55,420 bases of DNA from Stentor coeruleus (taxonomy: Eukaryota > Ciliophora > Heterotrichea > Heterotrichida > Stentoridae): assembly GCA_001970955.1 (NCBI GenBank), contig MPUH01000422.1, positions 1 through 55,420 of the forward strand, given 5' to 3'. Shown here in pieces: positions 29,804 through 40,438 of this stretch. Positions within the stretch are counted from its first letter, which is position 1. Every line of letters starts with the position of its first letter. The position numbers and the translations under genes were made by a program. Below the pieces are notes generated by a model. It had not been told where the DNA came from and searched no databases. It saw nothing but the letters and a program-made list of their open reading frames with translations.

Positions 29804-32719
29804 TTATCATTAACTGTAGGTTATAGGATTAGAGAAAATATTTAGGATATGGAAAGTTATATAACAGAATATTTGATAAAATATTTGATGTGATTTTTTA
29901 TGTTTAGTTTGTGATAAAAATTTTATGTTTAAAGGGTCATCATTTTTTAGGAAATTTTGTGTTTTTATGTGTAGTGCTGGAAATATAATTCTTAGAAAAT
30001 AATAGATTAAGGTACTTATATTGGGTAAAAATTATTAAAGTATTAGAACTATTCAAATATAAATTTTGATAAGATATGATAAAGTAAATAATATATATAA
30101 AGCTTTTAGGTTGGATTTTATTATAAATTTTGGAGGAATTTGGATTAAGGTCAATATTTTCTATTTATTTTAAGTTTATAAAAAGAATTTATTTCCTAAA
30201 TTTCTATCCTAACTTCACACTTTTTCCATCATAATCCTCATCTATATCCAATAATTTTATCATCAAGCATATATATCGCAAGTCTTTTTAAAAGCTCATC
30301 ATAGATATATAATGTCAACATGCCATTTATTAGAAACCCAACTCAATATATAAAAAAACTAAGTAAAGCATTATCAAAGACTTAAACAGCCTCATAGGAT
30401 CTATGCACAGGATATAAACCGCTTTTATCAAAAAGTTTACACAGAAACAAAAACAAAAACTAAAAATCCATCATTCAAAGTTCTCTCCTTATCATCCATC
30501 CCTTAAAAATTCTCATCAGCATCCTCCTCTTCTTAAATTTCCTAAAAATATATCTCAAGCATAATCAAAGCTTAGTTGTATTCATATCAACATCTATAGC
30601 TAAGTTTTTAAAGTAAAATCTTTCAATACCTTGAAAAGCAAAATAAAATCCCAAAACATCAAAAAAGAAGGAAAAGAAAAACTTATCAAGCCTTAAATGC
30701 ACAATAAAACAAATCTGAGGCATAAAAAAATTGTGGTGGTCAGTAACTTCGTGTCAAACAAAATCGTAAAAAAAAAAAAGATCAATGATCTTGCTAAAGA
30801 ACAAAACAAAGATACAGAAGTTCTAAGGATAAATAAAAGTATCACAAATAAAGTATTAGGAAGTATTACAGTAATTAAAAAGAACATAATGAAGTGTAAA
30901 AATCTCTTCAGAGTACAAGAAATTGGATATTTTATATAGCATCAAGTGAAAGCTTTGAACATGATAGCTTGAAAAATACTATATGAAAATGTATCTAATG
31001 ATAAAAACACTTTGAATAAATATTATAAGATGTTATCTCGTAAATAATTGAATTAAAACATAAAATTTGAAACTTAAAAGCTCTTTCACAGCCTATAAAG
31101 CTGTAATTAGTGGATAAATAAGTATTTTATGATAATTTTTGTCTCAAATAGATGTTTTATAAATAAAAATCTTTGGATACTGTTCAGTAGTATAATTTTT
31201 TGCCATAAGATTGTAATAAAGAAATGATTAGTTAAAGTTCTTATGAAATTCTTAGATTTTTTTAGATAAACTAATGATGCTTTTTTTAATATGATGTAAA
31301 AAGATATAGGGTGAAATTTTAGGCAATAACTTTTGCATAAACTAAAAAGATATGAAAAATATCTTTTCTTGGTTTTCTGAATGTTTTTAAAATTTATAGT
31401 CTATGATTCTATTAATATCTGAGGGTCTTGCTTAAGAAGGGAAAAAATAATATATCTTTGCAAGAAGGGAAATTAAGCATAGCCATGAATTTGGTAATTT
31501 TGAGTGAATAGGAGATAATATTAACTCTTTTTTTTAAAAAATACATTTTTTTTTGAACTAAACTTTTAAATAAGCTTTTTAATGATTTATTTTTTGTTAG
31601 AGAGTAAGATAGTGATATGGTATTTCTTTTTAGTGTGTTGGAAAAAGCAAATGTATAAAAGGAGCTTACTTAGCCCAGATAATTAAAATTTATCAATTAT
31701 TGTAAAATGATTTAGGTATTGCATTTAAATCTTTTCGGTAATAAAAAACTCTTTTAGATTTGTGGGAAATCTAACGATCTAGTAATTGTTTATTACAACA
31801 TTGGCTATAAAAAATGTTTGAAAATTAAAAATCACTTAAATTAGTTTAAATGTGTAGACTTATATATATGAAAAATAATTTAAGTCTGATTTAACTAAAT
31901 TCGTAATGTCATATACAAATCTAGTTTAATATATTTTGAATATAAAAAAATAATGATACTCTAGAAATTATTGGAAATTTTCAAGATAATGTCTCAGTAA
32001 TCCCAATCCAAGATTCATATTATTCAATAATATAAGATTATCGAGTTAAAAGGATAAAGATCTTAGTTACTTAAAGAAAGTATTTACTTGAATGTTAAAG
32101 GATTAAACTTGATGCTAAGAATAATATTTTTTTTAGATTTAAGTTCCTTGTTAAGTTGATAAGTTAAATTCTGTGGGTTTTTAATGCTACTGAGAACTTA
32201 AGTATTGACAATATTATTTAAATAGGATTCATATCTAGCGAGTAAGCAGGATTAAGTATAAAGTTTATTTTGTATTTCTCTAGCTTTGCCTTTGTGTTTC
32301 TTACCATATGTCACATGCTATTTTTTAAAATGATTATGAGACAAAAATTAAATATTTTTTAGTAATACTGGTTCAGGAAATCAAAGGTAATGCTTAAATA
32401 CTATAAAAATAAATTTCCTATCTTTTATTTTAACTTCAAACAACTAAAAAGTGACTATGCCTATTAACCTAATCCCATACAATAATTTTCTAAATTTCTT
32501 TATCTAGTTAATATCAAAAAACTAAAAACTCTCTAACCATAAAATTTTTCCCATATCTTACTCTATCATATTTATACCAAATAAAATCACATAAAATACC
32601 AAAATAAACATACTCCAGATAATAAAAAATTCTTAACACCACCACATTATATTTTCTATAAAAAATTTATGAAATCCTCAATCATACCTTAAATACATTA
32701 AAAAAAAAATCAATAATAG
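29804..32719. other. 2.9-kb gene-poor region around one small ORF
   Basis: G-rich near 29820-30000 (5' flank of the gene at 29803), C-rich from about 30200 to 30690 (5' flank of the small plus-strand ORF at 30697), then long AT-rich DNA to 32400 without an intact gene. Several plus-strand translations around 31952-32467 look vaguely coding in more than one frame and are not called. From 32400 the plus strand is C-rich, as for the 3' flank of the kinase gene. Confidence 0.45.
30697..30939 (+). CDS. Small basic protein, 80 aa, hypothetical
   Basis: An 80-codon frame with a Lys-rich product (MHNKTNLRHKKIVVVSNF, KKKKINDLAKEQNKDTEVL). It follows a 500-bp C-rich, G-poor stretch of the kind that precedes other plus-strand genes here, which is the main support. 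The A12 run at 30767-30778 may hide a frameshift. No family recognised. Confidence 0.45.
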   Translation: MHNKTNLRHKKIVVVSNFVSNKIVKKKKINDLAKEQNKDTEVLRINKSITNKVLGSITVIKKNIMKCKNLFRVQEIGYFI

Positions 32720-34402
32720 CTACTCATTAGCAGTCCCATTAGCCAAAATTTCCTTCGTATATCTTAATCTCTTAGTCAAATCCTGTGCCGCTGTTTCCGA
32801 AACATTTCCAAGCGGATGTACTGACATTTCTAAAGACTTGTTAATATAAACAACATGCTTAGTAGCACTAGTCAACAAAAGCTCAGATTTATCTATAAAC
32901 TTTACCTGAACAACTTTATTACTCATTCTAAAAAACAATGCATGTTTAGAATTAATAATTTTTTTCACATACGCTGTAATAGAGCAAGGGAGATTTTCAG
33001 AATCTTCACTTTTCAAATGTTTACGGAAATACTCAGCCAAGTTAACTTTTTTTTTATATTCCTGTGGGCATGAGCCAATCACAAATGTGATTTCGTCAGC
33101 TGAATTCTTTTCTTGATATTTAAACATCTGTCCTGTTGGGTCGCTTATCAATTTAGAAGAGTCATTAAAAAGCACCCCAACACAAGAATTACTCAATAAA
33201 TACCCGATACCATATTTAGATGAGTAATCAAGCCACTTTTTTACCCAAATATCAGGACCATTTTCTATGTATTTATATAAACTTCCTACTGCAACTTTTC
33301 TTTGAGTGGCTTTTGGGCTTTTGTCTTTAACAGTTTCAAGTTGTTCTTGATTTTCAGATCCTTTATTTAACTCAAGGACTTTTTGGGTTTCAGCTAAAGG
33401 TTCCTTTGACCATTTAGACTTGGCTTTATTGTTTAAAACATTTTCATCACAAATCTTGAAATTGCAAAGAAAATTTGAAGAAGGTGGCACGGCTAATGAA
33501 CTCAAAGGTAAAGCTTTTGGAACTGGGTTTCTAGTAAAAAAATCAAAACCCTCTATTTCATTAAGCCCAGGTCGTAACTTCGGGTTTAGTACAAGGATTT
33601 TGTTTATCAAATCCTTAGCATTTTTTGATAACTCCACATGTTCAGGGAAAGTATAAGCATTCATTTTAATCCTTTTATATGTATTTTTTATATCATTAGT
33701 CTCAAAAGGAGGCTTACCAACCAATAAAGTAAAAGCTAAAACCCCAAAACTCCAAATATCCACTTCAAAACTATGCCCATTATTCCCATCAAGAATCTCA
33801 GGTGCTATATAATTTGGTGTCCCACATATTGTCCTTTTTCTCTCACCTTCAAACTCCAACTTACTTGCTAAGCCGAAATCCCCAAGTTTTAGTTCAAGTT
33901 TTTCATTTAACAATAAATTCGCTAATTTTATATCCCGATGAATTATTTTGTTATTATGCAAATATTTTAATGCTGATATCAGTTGATATAAATAATATTG
34001 GGTTTCAATTTCAGATAAACGTTTACGACGACGAAGAAGTTCACTTAAAGATTGGTTAAGGCATAGTTCGAGGAGAATATAAACATTTTCGCTATCTTCG
34101 AAAAAATGCTCAAATTTCACAATGTTTGGATGAGACAGCGATTTGTGGATTTTGATTTCGCTCATGAGTTTTTGTTTGATTCGAGCTTTTTTCAAGGATG
34201 ATTTTTCTATAACTTTACCTGCAAAAGTTTCTTTTGAGTCGAGGTTTGTGAATTCATAAACCCTGGCAAAACCCCCTTTACCTAAGAATTTGCCTTTGTT
34301 GTAAGTTCTAGTGAGGTAGTCGTTGTTAGTCCGTTTGTAAATTTCTTCAATGAGTTGAAGGTCAGTTGAACCTTGGCTTCCTCTTTTCATTCTTTCAGTC
34401 AT
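32720..34402 (-). CDS. PLK: Polo-like kinase
   Basis: A 560-aa Ser/Thr kinase with a polo-box tail. The kinase domain spans about 35-290: glycine loop GKGGFARVYEF, Lys63, HRD at 155-157, DFG at 175-177, and the activation-loop sequence KRTICGTPNYIAPE with Thr191 at the position of the activating PLK1 threonine. The first polo box (WVKKWLDYSSKYGIGYLL, VGVLFNDSSKL) lies at about 390-465 and a second follows (ALFFRMSNKVVQVKFIDKSE) to about 550. Length matches the PLK1 group. PLKs regulate mitosis, centriole or basal-body duplication and cytokinesis; the polo boxes bind phosphopeptides on partner proteins. All catalytic residues are present. Confidence 0.96.
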   Translation of the reverse strand: MTERMKRGSQGSTDLQLIEEIYKRTNNDYLTRTYNKGKFLGKGGFARVYEFTNLDSKETFAGKVIEKSSLKKARIKQKLMSEIKIHKSLSHPNIVKFEHFFEDSENVYILLELCLNQSLSELLRRRKRLSEIETQYYLYQLISALKYLHNNKIIHRDIKLANLLLNEKLELKLGDFGLASKLEFEGERKRTICGTPNYIAPEILDGNNGHSFEVDIWSFGVLAFTLLVGKPPFETNDIKNTYKRIKMNAYTFPEHVELSKNAKDLINKILVLNPKLRPGLNEIEGFDFFTRNPVPKALPLSSLAVPPSSNFLCNFKICDENVLNNKAKSKWSKEPLAETQKVLELNKGSENQEQLETVKDKSPKATQRKVAVGSLYKYIENGPDIWVKKWLDYSSKYGIGYLLSNSCVGVLFNDSSKLISDPTGQMFKYQEKNSADEITFVIGSCPQEYKKKVNLAEYFRKHLKSEDSENLPCSITAYVKKIINSKHALFFRMSNKVVQVKFIDKSELLLTSATKHVVYINKSLEMSVHPLGNVSETAAQDLTKRLRYTKEILANGTANE

Positions 34403-34433
34403 GTTATATATTTAAATTTGAATTTTATGAACT

Positions 34434-34567
34434 TTATGAATCAAGTGCGCAACTGAAGAATTTGATTTTAAGGCTAATGATAAGAACATAACCTTGANCG
34501 AGATTATGAATCAAGTGCGCAACTGAAGAATTTGATTTTAAGGCTAATGATAAGAACATAACCTTGA
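34434..34567. repeat. 64-bp direct repeat around an N: unmerged assembly join
   Basis: Positions 34434-34497 and 34504-34567 are identical, with NCGAGA between them (N at 34498). It falls in the 335-bp gap between the Polo-like kinase and CCCH-RING genes, so no protein is affected, but the true spacing is probably about 70 bp shorter. Confidence 0.88.
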
Positions 34568-34737
34568 AAATTTTCTAATTGTTAATCAAAAAAATGATAA
34601 AATCTTATCTCAGCAAATAAAAATTTGGAGAAAAATAGGAATTCTTCTTAACCCTATAAAAAAATCAATTTACAACAAATTATTCTCAAGAGTTAAGGAT
34701 TATTTTCTTATGCCAAAGATAGTACATATAATTTTAG

Positions 34738-35874
34738 TTAAAGCTCAAGCTTGATAGTTTCTCCAGGCATCCTACATCTTCTACATTCATTCCCTCCAGC
34801 ACAATTCTTACAGCATGCATGACCACATTTTACCCTGATCATACAAACATCATCCTGATTGCATCCTTTACATTTAACTTTAGCTTTATTTTCAGCATTT
34901 TTATCATCAACCAAATGAATGAAATTACAAAGACTACCAAATGAACACTGTTTACATTTGATAGCGTAAGGGCAAGGTAAGGACATAAAAATTTGTGGAT
35001 GGTAATAAAGTTCTATAAAATTATGAGCTTTCCCACATCGTTCTTGCATCATACAATTCTGAGATCTCGGGCACAAAGTTGCTGAGTATTGCATTTTATT
35101 AAAGTCTCTTCTTTTTTCTCCTTCATAATGGTATTTATTACACCCTTTGCATTTTTCTCCAATAGGGCATTTCTGTGTTTTATATGTTTTTAAGTTGAAC
35201 TCTTCAGAAACTTGATTAGAAGTCTCGTTAGAAAAATTCGGCCAGGATTCAACTTTGTCAGGAGAAAAAACTTTAACTTGTTCAGACACAGGGTTTGGGA
35301 CAGGAACTATGCGGGATTCGGTTGATTCTGGTACTGCTCTAAAGTTATTATATCTACCTCTTGACCTTTTTCCTCTTTTAAAAGTTTCAACATGTTCTTC
35401 AAGTTTTGGAGCATTTTCCGGGTTTTTTTGTCTATAAGGGTTTTCTGGTATTTTAATCCTCTTATCTAAATTGGATTTTTCACTATCAACTGAAACTTCA
35501 GCCCAGTTTTTTGGGTCTCCATTGTTTTTTGTTTCTACTGTAACTTTGACTTCCCATTGGTCCTTATAATTTTCAATGTTTTTTGTAAATTTCATCTCTT
35601 CACCAACCTCTCCCCACATGTCTTCAGATTTTTCAAAGGTTTCTTTTGGAACTTGGTTAAAACTTTGCATTGGTTTTTCTGTAGGATTTAAACCTTCGAA
35701 CCCATAAGGATTGTAGGATCGTATAGGAATTGAGATTTTACTTGAAGGCTTGATTGATGGAGAACAAACATCATCGAGGATGTCTGAAAGAGAATTCAGC
35801 TCAGGCAAAGCGCTAAAAGGGTTTTTGCCGGAAGACACTGGTGGTCCTAAGAATGAGTTGATTTTTGGATCCAT
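34738..35874 (-). CDS. Unkempt-like CCCH zinc-finger protein with C-terminal RING
   Basis: A 378-aa protein. After a disordered first half, the motif YKTQKCP...C...H at about 232-250, then RRDFNKMQYSATLCP, MMQERCGKAHNFIELYYHP and LPCPYAIKCKQCSFGSLCNF form the CCCH finger array of Unkempt and plant RR-TZF proteins. The last 45 residues (CKGCNQDDVCMIRVKCGHACC, CRRCRMP) are a RING finger. Unkempt-type proteins bind mRNA and control translation, and the RING suggests E3 activity. The first 200 residues contain no known domain and are probably low-complexity. Function by analogy only. Confidence 0.82.
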   Translation of the reverse strand: MDPKINSFLGPPVSSGKNPFSALPELNSLSDILDDVCSPSIKPSSKISIPIRSYNPYGFEGLNPTEKPMQSFNQVPKETFEKSEDMWGEVGEEMKFTKNIENYKDQWEVKVTVETKNNGDPKNWAEVSVDSEKSNLDKRIKIPENPYRQKNPENAPKLEEHVETFKRGKRSRGRYNNFRAVPESTESRIVPVPNPVSEQVKVFSPDKVESWPNFSNETSNQVSEEFNLKTYKTQKCPIGEKCKGCNKYHYEGEKRRDFNKMQYSATLCPRSQNCMMQERCGKAHNFIELYYHPQIFMSLPCPYAIKCKQCSFGSLCNFIHLVDDKNAENKAKVKCKGCNQDDVCMIRVKCGHACCKNCAGGNECRRCRMPGETIKLEL

Positions 35875-36071
35875 TGAGTTATTATAATAAGATTAGGGTA
35901 AATAGAAAGGAAGTTGAATATTTTTGAAGAAAGATGGATATAAAGCCTCATGATAAAGCAAGTTGTCCTTAGCTGTTTTTATATCAAAACTTAAAGCTCA
36001 TATAAAAATCAAGCCTTATCATCATCTTCAAACTTCTAAATGCCTATAAAAAAACATGTAAATATATAAAT

Positions 36072-36698
36072 ATGAGTTTTGGGCTATTCACTGCAGTAGC
36101 AGTCATCCCAGGCTTAATCACAGCAGGTATTGTTTCCACATACTACACTCAAAACCCAATATCAGGAAGATTCTCATTCCATCCTTTCGACTCTTTACTA
36201 GAAAGACAAATTACCCGTAAAGTCTTAAAAACCTGGGGTTCTAAACTTATTCTCCGACATACCCAAACATCTCATCCACAAGTCGAATCTATTTGGGCCT
36301 CTTTAACCTCTTCCTTAAACCTTCCATTACCAGGTAAGCTTATAATTCTCAACACTTCTGAACATATTTTCTATCTTTTCCCTACTGGGGATATGTTCAT
36401 ATCAACAGGTTTTATATCAAATCACTCTATAAATACAGTCAAAACTCTTTTGGCTCATGAACTTGCCCATATTCTTCTTAAACACCCACAAGAAAATATC
36501 CCTTATTCGAAAATCACTTGTATTTTTACGGCGTGGATGTGTAGAAACAACCATCATTTCACACAAGAACTTAAAAACTATCTTATTACAGCTAAGTATA
36601 CTAAGATACAAGAAGAAGAAGCGAATGCTTGGATTAGGAAATATTTTCCTGAGATTAGCCAAGAAATTGTATGCTCAAAAGCGATGTCTTTATCTTAG
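36072..36698 (+). CDS. M48-family zinc metallopeptidase, OMA1-like
   Basis: A 208-aa protein with an N-terminal hydrophobic helix (about 5-24) and the zinc-binding HELAH at 129-133 (motif AHELAHILLKH). The third zinc ligand is expected in the downstream EEEANAWIRK segment (181-190). It resembles the M48 peptidases OMA1 and Ste24/HtpX, with the compact length of OMA1-like forms. OMA1 acts in the mitochondrial inner membrane in stress-dependent processing; the location here is not shown by the sequence, since the N-terminus is a membrane anchor rather than a clear targeting peptide. Start 36072 is the first ATG after the C-rich flank. Confidence 0.82.
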   Translation: MSFGLFTAVAVIPGLITAGIVSTYYTQNPISGRFSFHPFDSLLERQITRKVLKTWGSKLILRHTQTSHPQVESIWASLTSSLNLPLPGKLIILNTSEHIFYLFPTGDMFISTGFISNHSINTVKTLLAHELAHILLKHPQENIPYSKITCIFTAWMCRNNHHFTQELKNYLITAKYTKIQEEEANAWIRKYFPEISQEIVCSKAMSLS

Positions 36699-36849
36699 AT
36701 TTTAGATTTTTTGCAGGAATATTAGAATAAGTTTGGTAAATTTATATGGAATTTGAGAGTATTTATTATATTTTATATAATACCCATGCATCTAATCTAA
36801 TTAATTTGTAAATTTTCAAATCTTGATAAGAAATTCTGAATGGCTCCTT

Positions 36850-37080
36850 TGGGATGATAAGCTAGTTTAGTATGGTTTCATCCCAGGAAAAACCCTGGCG
36901 AATCGTTCAATTACCCTGTCCCAACACCATAAAATCGATGACCAAAAAACTTAAAAGACCTTCCAATTTGCCCTATGAATAGAAAACTGGTTCTTATCAG
37001 GAGTTGGAAACATGCATCCCCCCTGCTTGATTAAATTTCAGGTTCCGGTTGATTCTAGGAGGTAAACTTGAAGGGTTTTC
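36850..37080. other. GC-rich island with a hairpin, gene relic or ncRNA candidate
   Basis: A distinctly GC-richer segment in AT-rich DNA. It contains the perfect hairpin CCAGG-AAAAAC-CCTGG at 36883-36898. A plus-strand frame from ATG 36872 is open for 36 codons (MVSSQEKPWRIVQLPCPNTI) to TAG 36980. No tRNA, snRNA or SRP signature was recognised. It may be a decayed gene or an unrecognised structured RNA. Confidence 0.35.
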
Positions 37081-37749
37081 CAATATATCTTATTAGGAAG
37101 TAGATGAAATAACCAAATTTATAAAATGCACTATAAGAAATTCAAACTAGTCCACCAACCCAAAGCTTGAATGAGTTTGAAAATTTACACAGTCTTCACA
37201 GCCACCACCATAAATTTTTTGGTATAATTATAAGTGAGTTAATAAGGAACTAGTAAAAGGTGCTTAGAATATTCAAATATTTATGAGACCTAGCAAGACA
37301 ACAAACAGAAAAGTTTCATATCTGCTTATAGCAACTTTAAATAAACTGCTTCTGCTTTGATTTAACACCCTAAACCTTTTTATACAAATATGCACATAAC
37401 CAATACTGTAATTCTTTAAGAAACTTCCTCTAAATTCTAATATAATAATAAAGTCATTGCTTACAAATTAATAAAAACTGTTACATCTATTGATTTTCCT
37501 TACATAATTTTATTTTCTGTCAAATTTTCAGATAATTATCATAAGTTTTGTAAAAAACACAAAAATTCTAGAATGCAACCAAACTATTCATAGATTCCTT
37601 ATAATATTTATAAACATTTACTACTCGGTTTATATCAAAAACATTTTTCATTCAAAAGCTCACTATCCCTAATTTACCCTAAAGAAAAGCCTAGAAACTT
37701 TTCTAAGTATTAAGTTATATATAAATATACTTAAAAAATCAAGATAAAT

Positions 37750-37914
37750 ATGGGTTGTGGAGCAAGCAAAGGCATATTAAAAGATGTATCAGACATCCCT
37801 TCCAACAATACTGAGGTTTCTAAATCTAAGCTACTTCTTAGATATCAGACTGTAGAAAATGTGTACAACATAAAGTTGACTACACCTGTACAGGATGGCA
37901 AAGATATAAATTAA
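37750..37914 (+). CDS. 54-aa protein with N-myristoylation motif MGCGASK
   Basis: A complete small frame, ATG 37750 to TAA 37912-37914. The product begins MGCGASKGIL, a strong N-myristoylation plus palmitoylation signal, and continues with a polar segment and VYNIKLTTP. The N-terminus resembles that of the CDPK at 48671-50149 (MGCGATR). It could be a genuine small lipid-anchored protein or the remnant of a truncated kinase gene that stops before the glycine loop. The C-rich 5' flank at 37370-37740 supports a plus-strand gene. No domain recognised. Confidence 0.6.
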   Translation: MGCGASKGILKDVSDIPSNNTEVSKSKLLLRYQTVENVYNIKLTTPVQDGKDIN

Positions 37915-38251
37915 GTCAACCAAAAACTAATAAAAACTTTCCATTGTACGAATTGAATCCCAAAATCAACAATATTATTCATATATCATATCTCTATAAC
38001 TCCTCTCTTCTTTAAATCTTTTATTTCTGACCCACCTATTTATTTCCTAAGTCTTTCTTAACATAAAAAACTTAAAACTCTTTATTCATCTCATAAAACA
38101 CTATATTTCAATAACCCTTATATTATCCTTTAAAAATCTCATATGAAACTTAATTTCATATAAGAAATCACTAATAAAACATAATAATTCTTGAAATTTT
38201 TATAAAAGAAACACAAGGCCATGATTGTATTAATCTAATTAAAATTCCATT

Positions 38252-39277
38252 CTATTTGTACTGGCTTTTAGGTTTACTATCATCAAATGCCATTCTATAA
38301 GAGATTTTTGTAGGTACAGAAGATGCATAGTCTGCTCCTTTAGCCCAATCATATCCTGTAGCATAAGCAAATAAAGACCCATCTTGTTTAAAGTCAATAG
38401 CAGTCACCGGGCCATCAAGACCTGTAAAAGTTTTCAAACATTGCTTAGCGAATCTATCCCAAAATATCACTGAAGAGTCACTACCTCCAGTAGCAAAAGT
38501 TCCATGGGCTTGATTAAAACTAATACAATTGACTGAATATGCTGATTGAGATGCATTATCCCTATGACATTTAAACGTAAAATCATTTTCTGTCCTAAAA
38601 GTACTTGGGTTAACTTTCTTCATTGCACATCTTCCTTCTATAAGTCCAATAGCAAAACCACTAGCATCAGAATAACATTCTACACATTTAAACTGAACTT
38701 TAACATTTGTTTCAGGGACAATATCAGGCTTAGTATTCCCACTTTGTAAAAATTGAAGACCCCAGACTGCATGTTTTTTATCTGAAAGTATAGCAACCAT
38801 AAGAGGGTATTTAAGACTCATACCAAAAACCCTACTTCCTAATTGAACATTTGCAGTAGGGTTTGGAGATCTTAAATCCCAGAAACTTACTGAACCATCC
38901 CATGAACCTGTTATTAAATGGTTTATATTCTCACACCAAAGGACTTCACGTACTGGTGCTTGATGAGTACCTATTATCCTTACTTGATTTGTGTTTATAT
39001 CCCAAATCTTAGCTTGATTATCAGCACCACCAATAAAAACTGAAGTACAGTCTGATTTCCATGAAACTGATAAAATTGGTTCGCTTTGAGTTACTTGGAG
39101 TTTTGCTATACTTTGACCTGTACTGTTTACTTCCCAGATTGATGTTGACCCATTCCATGAACCTGCGCATAGTAAACCTTGTTGTGATGGAGCCCATTTA
39201 AGACTTTGCACGGTGTCGTTTGGAGGATTAGGTACACAAGGATCGTTTGGTTTATTTATTGTATTTGTTCTTTGCAT
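38252..39277 (-). CDS. RAE1: mRNA export factor RAE1 (Gle2), WD40 protein
   Basis: A 341-aa WD40 propeller of typical RAE1 length. Diagnostic RAE1 sequence features include the PPNDTVQSLKWAP start, AGSWNGSTSIWEV, GADNQAKIWD, APVREVLWC, TGSWDGSVSFWDLRSPNP, the IGLIEGRCA strand, NDFTFKCHRDN, and the terminal YATGYDWAKGAD. RAE1/Gle2 binds the nucleoporin NUP98 and acts in mRNA export and, in animals, the mitotic spindle. The FKCHR and YDWxKG motifs distinguish it from BUB3. The full coding sequence is intact without introns. Confidence 0.95.
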   Translation of the reverse strand: MQRTNTINKPNDPCVPNPPNDTVQSLKWAPSQQGLLCAGSWNGSTSIWEVNSTGQSIAKLQVTQSEPILSVSWKSDCTSVFIGGADNQAKIWDINTNQVRIIGTHQAPVREVLWCENINHLITGSWDGSVSFWDLRSPNPTANVQLGSRVFGMSLKYPLMVAILSDKKHAVWGLQFLQSGNTKPDIVPETNVKVQFKCVECYSDASGFAIGLIEGRCAMKKVNPSTFRTENDFTFKCHRDNASQSAYSVNCISFNQAHGTFATGGSDSSVIFWDRFAKQCLKTFTGLDGPVTAIDFKQDGSLFAYATGYDWAKGADYASSVPTKISYRMAFDDSKPKSQYK

Positions 39278-39749
39278 TTTATTATTAACTAAGATACGCT
39301 TGTTAGGATTTTGATTATGTTACTTGATAGGTAGCTTTATTGTATGTAGGATAAGGGTTTTAAGTATTAGGATCATGTGAGAAAGCTAGAGGGCTATTGA
39401 TAGGGTCCTAGGATTTTGGGCTTATGATCGGATTTAATGTCAAGTATAAAGAATTTATAGGATTTTAAGATAGAATAGGAGTTAAGTAAGATAATTTGCA
39501 TGAGTATAAGATTATTTTTATGCAAAGGATATGATTATTAATAGAAATTGTAGAAGTCATACTTTAGATTTAAGTGGTGAATTGAATTATTGATAAGGGG
39601 AAATAATTTGATTTAGTGTAATCAGGAATTATAGTGATGATTTTTTTAAAATTATTGGTAGAAATCAGGTGATTTGAGGTTATTTTATTATATATGAATT
39701 TATATATTTTTGAGTTGATTATATATTTTTATAGTATTTTTATTCTAGA

Positions 39750-39827
39750 ATCGACTTGTTATGTTATAAGTAATAAATCTTAAGATAAATCGACTTGTTA
39801 TGTTATAAGTAATAAATCTTAAGATAA
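39750..39827. repeat. Perfect 39-bp tandem duplication
   Basis: Copies 39750-39788 and 39789-39827 are identical, each beginning ATCGACTTGTTATGTTATAA. It is noncoding. Unlike the N-associated repeats, no N separates the copies, so it may be a real or recent duplication. Confidence 0.9.
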
Positions 39828-40414
39828 AACTTTGCTGATTTCTAATACATGAAATAGATTTATTAAACAAATACATAATTCATTAAAAAATTGTGACTCA
39901 GTTTTAAAAAATTATAAGAAAATATAAAAGTTTTCAAGATAAAAAACTAAAAATTAATACCTAAACTATACTCATATAATCATGCCCAATTACATCTAGC
40001 ACATAAACTTTACAACAAAAAAATGTTTTATTATAAAAAACAAAATTTCCCTTTTATCTATAACTTCTTATACCCAAAAGATATTTCTGGTATACAATCA
40101 ATCTATATGGAAAGATTCAAATCATTCATTTTACTAAAGATATAATCTATATCCTTATATTATTGAAGACTTATTTAACTAAATAATAATTTAGATATAA
40201 AAAAATATCTTTTATCCAAAATAAGGCAGAATTATATTTATTAAATCTATTTTCATAATAAAAGTAGACATTTCTAAGATATACTCTAAAAAAGATTATT
40301 TTTGTAACAGTATCTAAATAACTTGAAAAGATATTGGGTCGTTATTTAATGTATTGTAAGATATTTTATGTATAAAGTTTTAAATAAAATATCACGATAT
40401 TGCAGATAAACTGA

Positions 40415-40438
40415 AAAGATATAAGAAATATCCATTTT
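40415..40438. repeat. 24-nt sequence shared with 16071-16094
   Basis: This is identical to 16071-16094 over 24 nt and lies in a region with many AAGATAT/ATATCTT motifs, as the other copy does. On the minus strand both start an identical ATG-containing string, which may be a remnant of a common repeat. Confidence 0.6.

Noticed and set aside
31952..32467. 172-codon plus-strand frame open if TAA/TAG are read as Gln
   Set aside because: Two other frames of the same stretch look equally protein-like and the number of TAA/TAG is close to chance, so it is not evidence for a gene.
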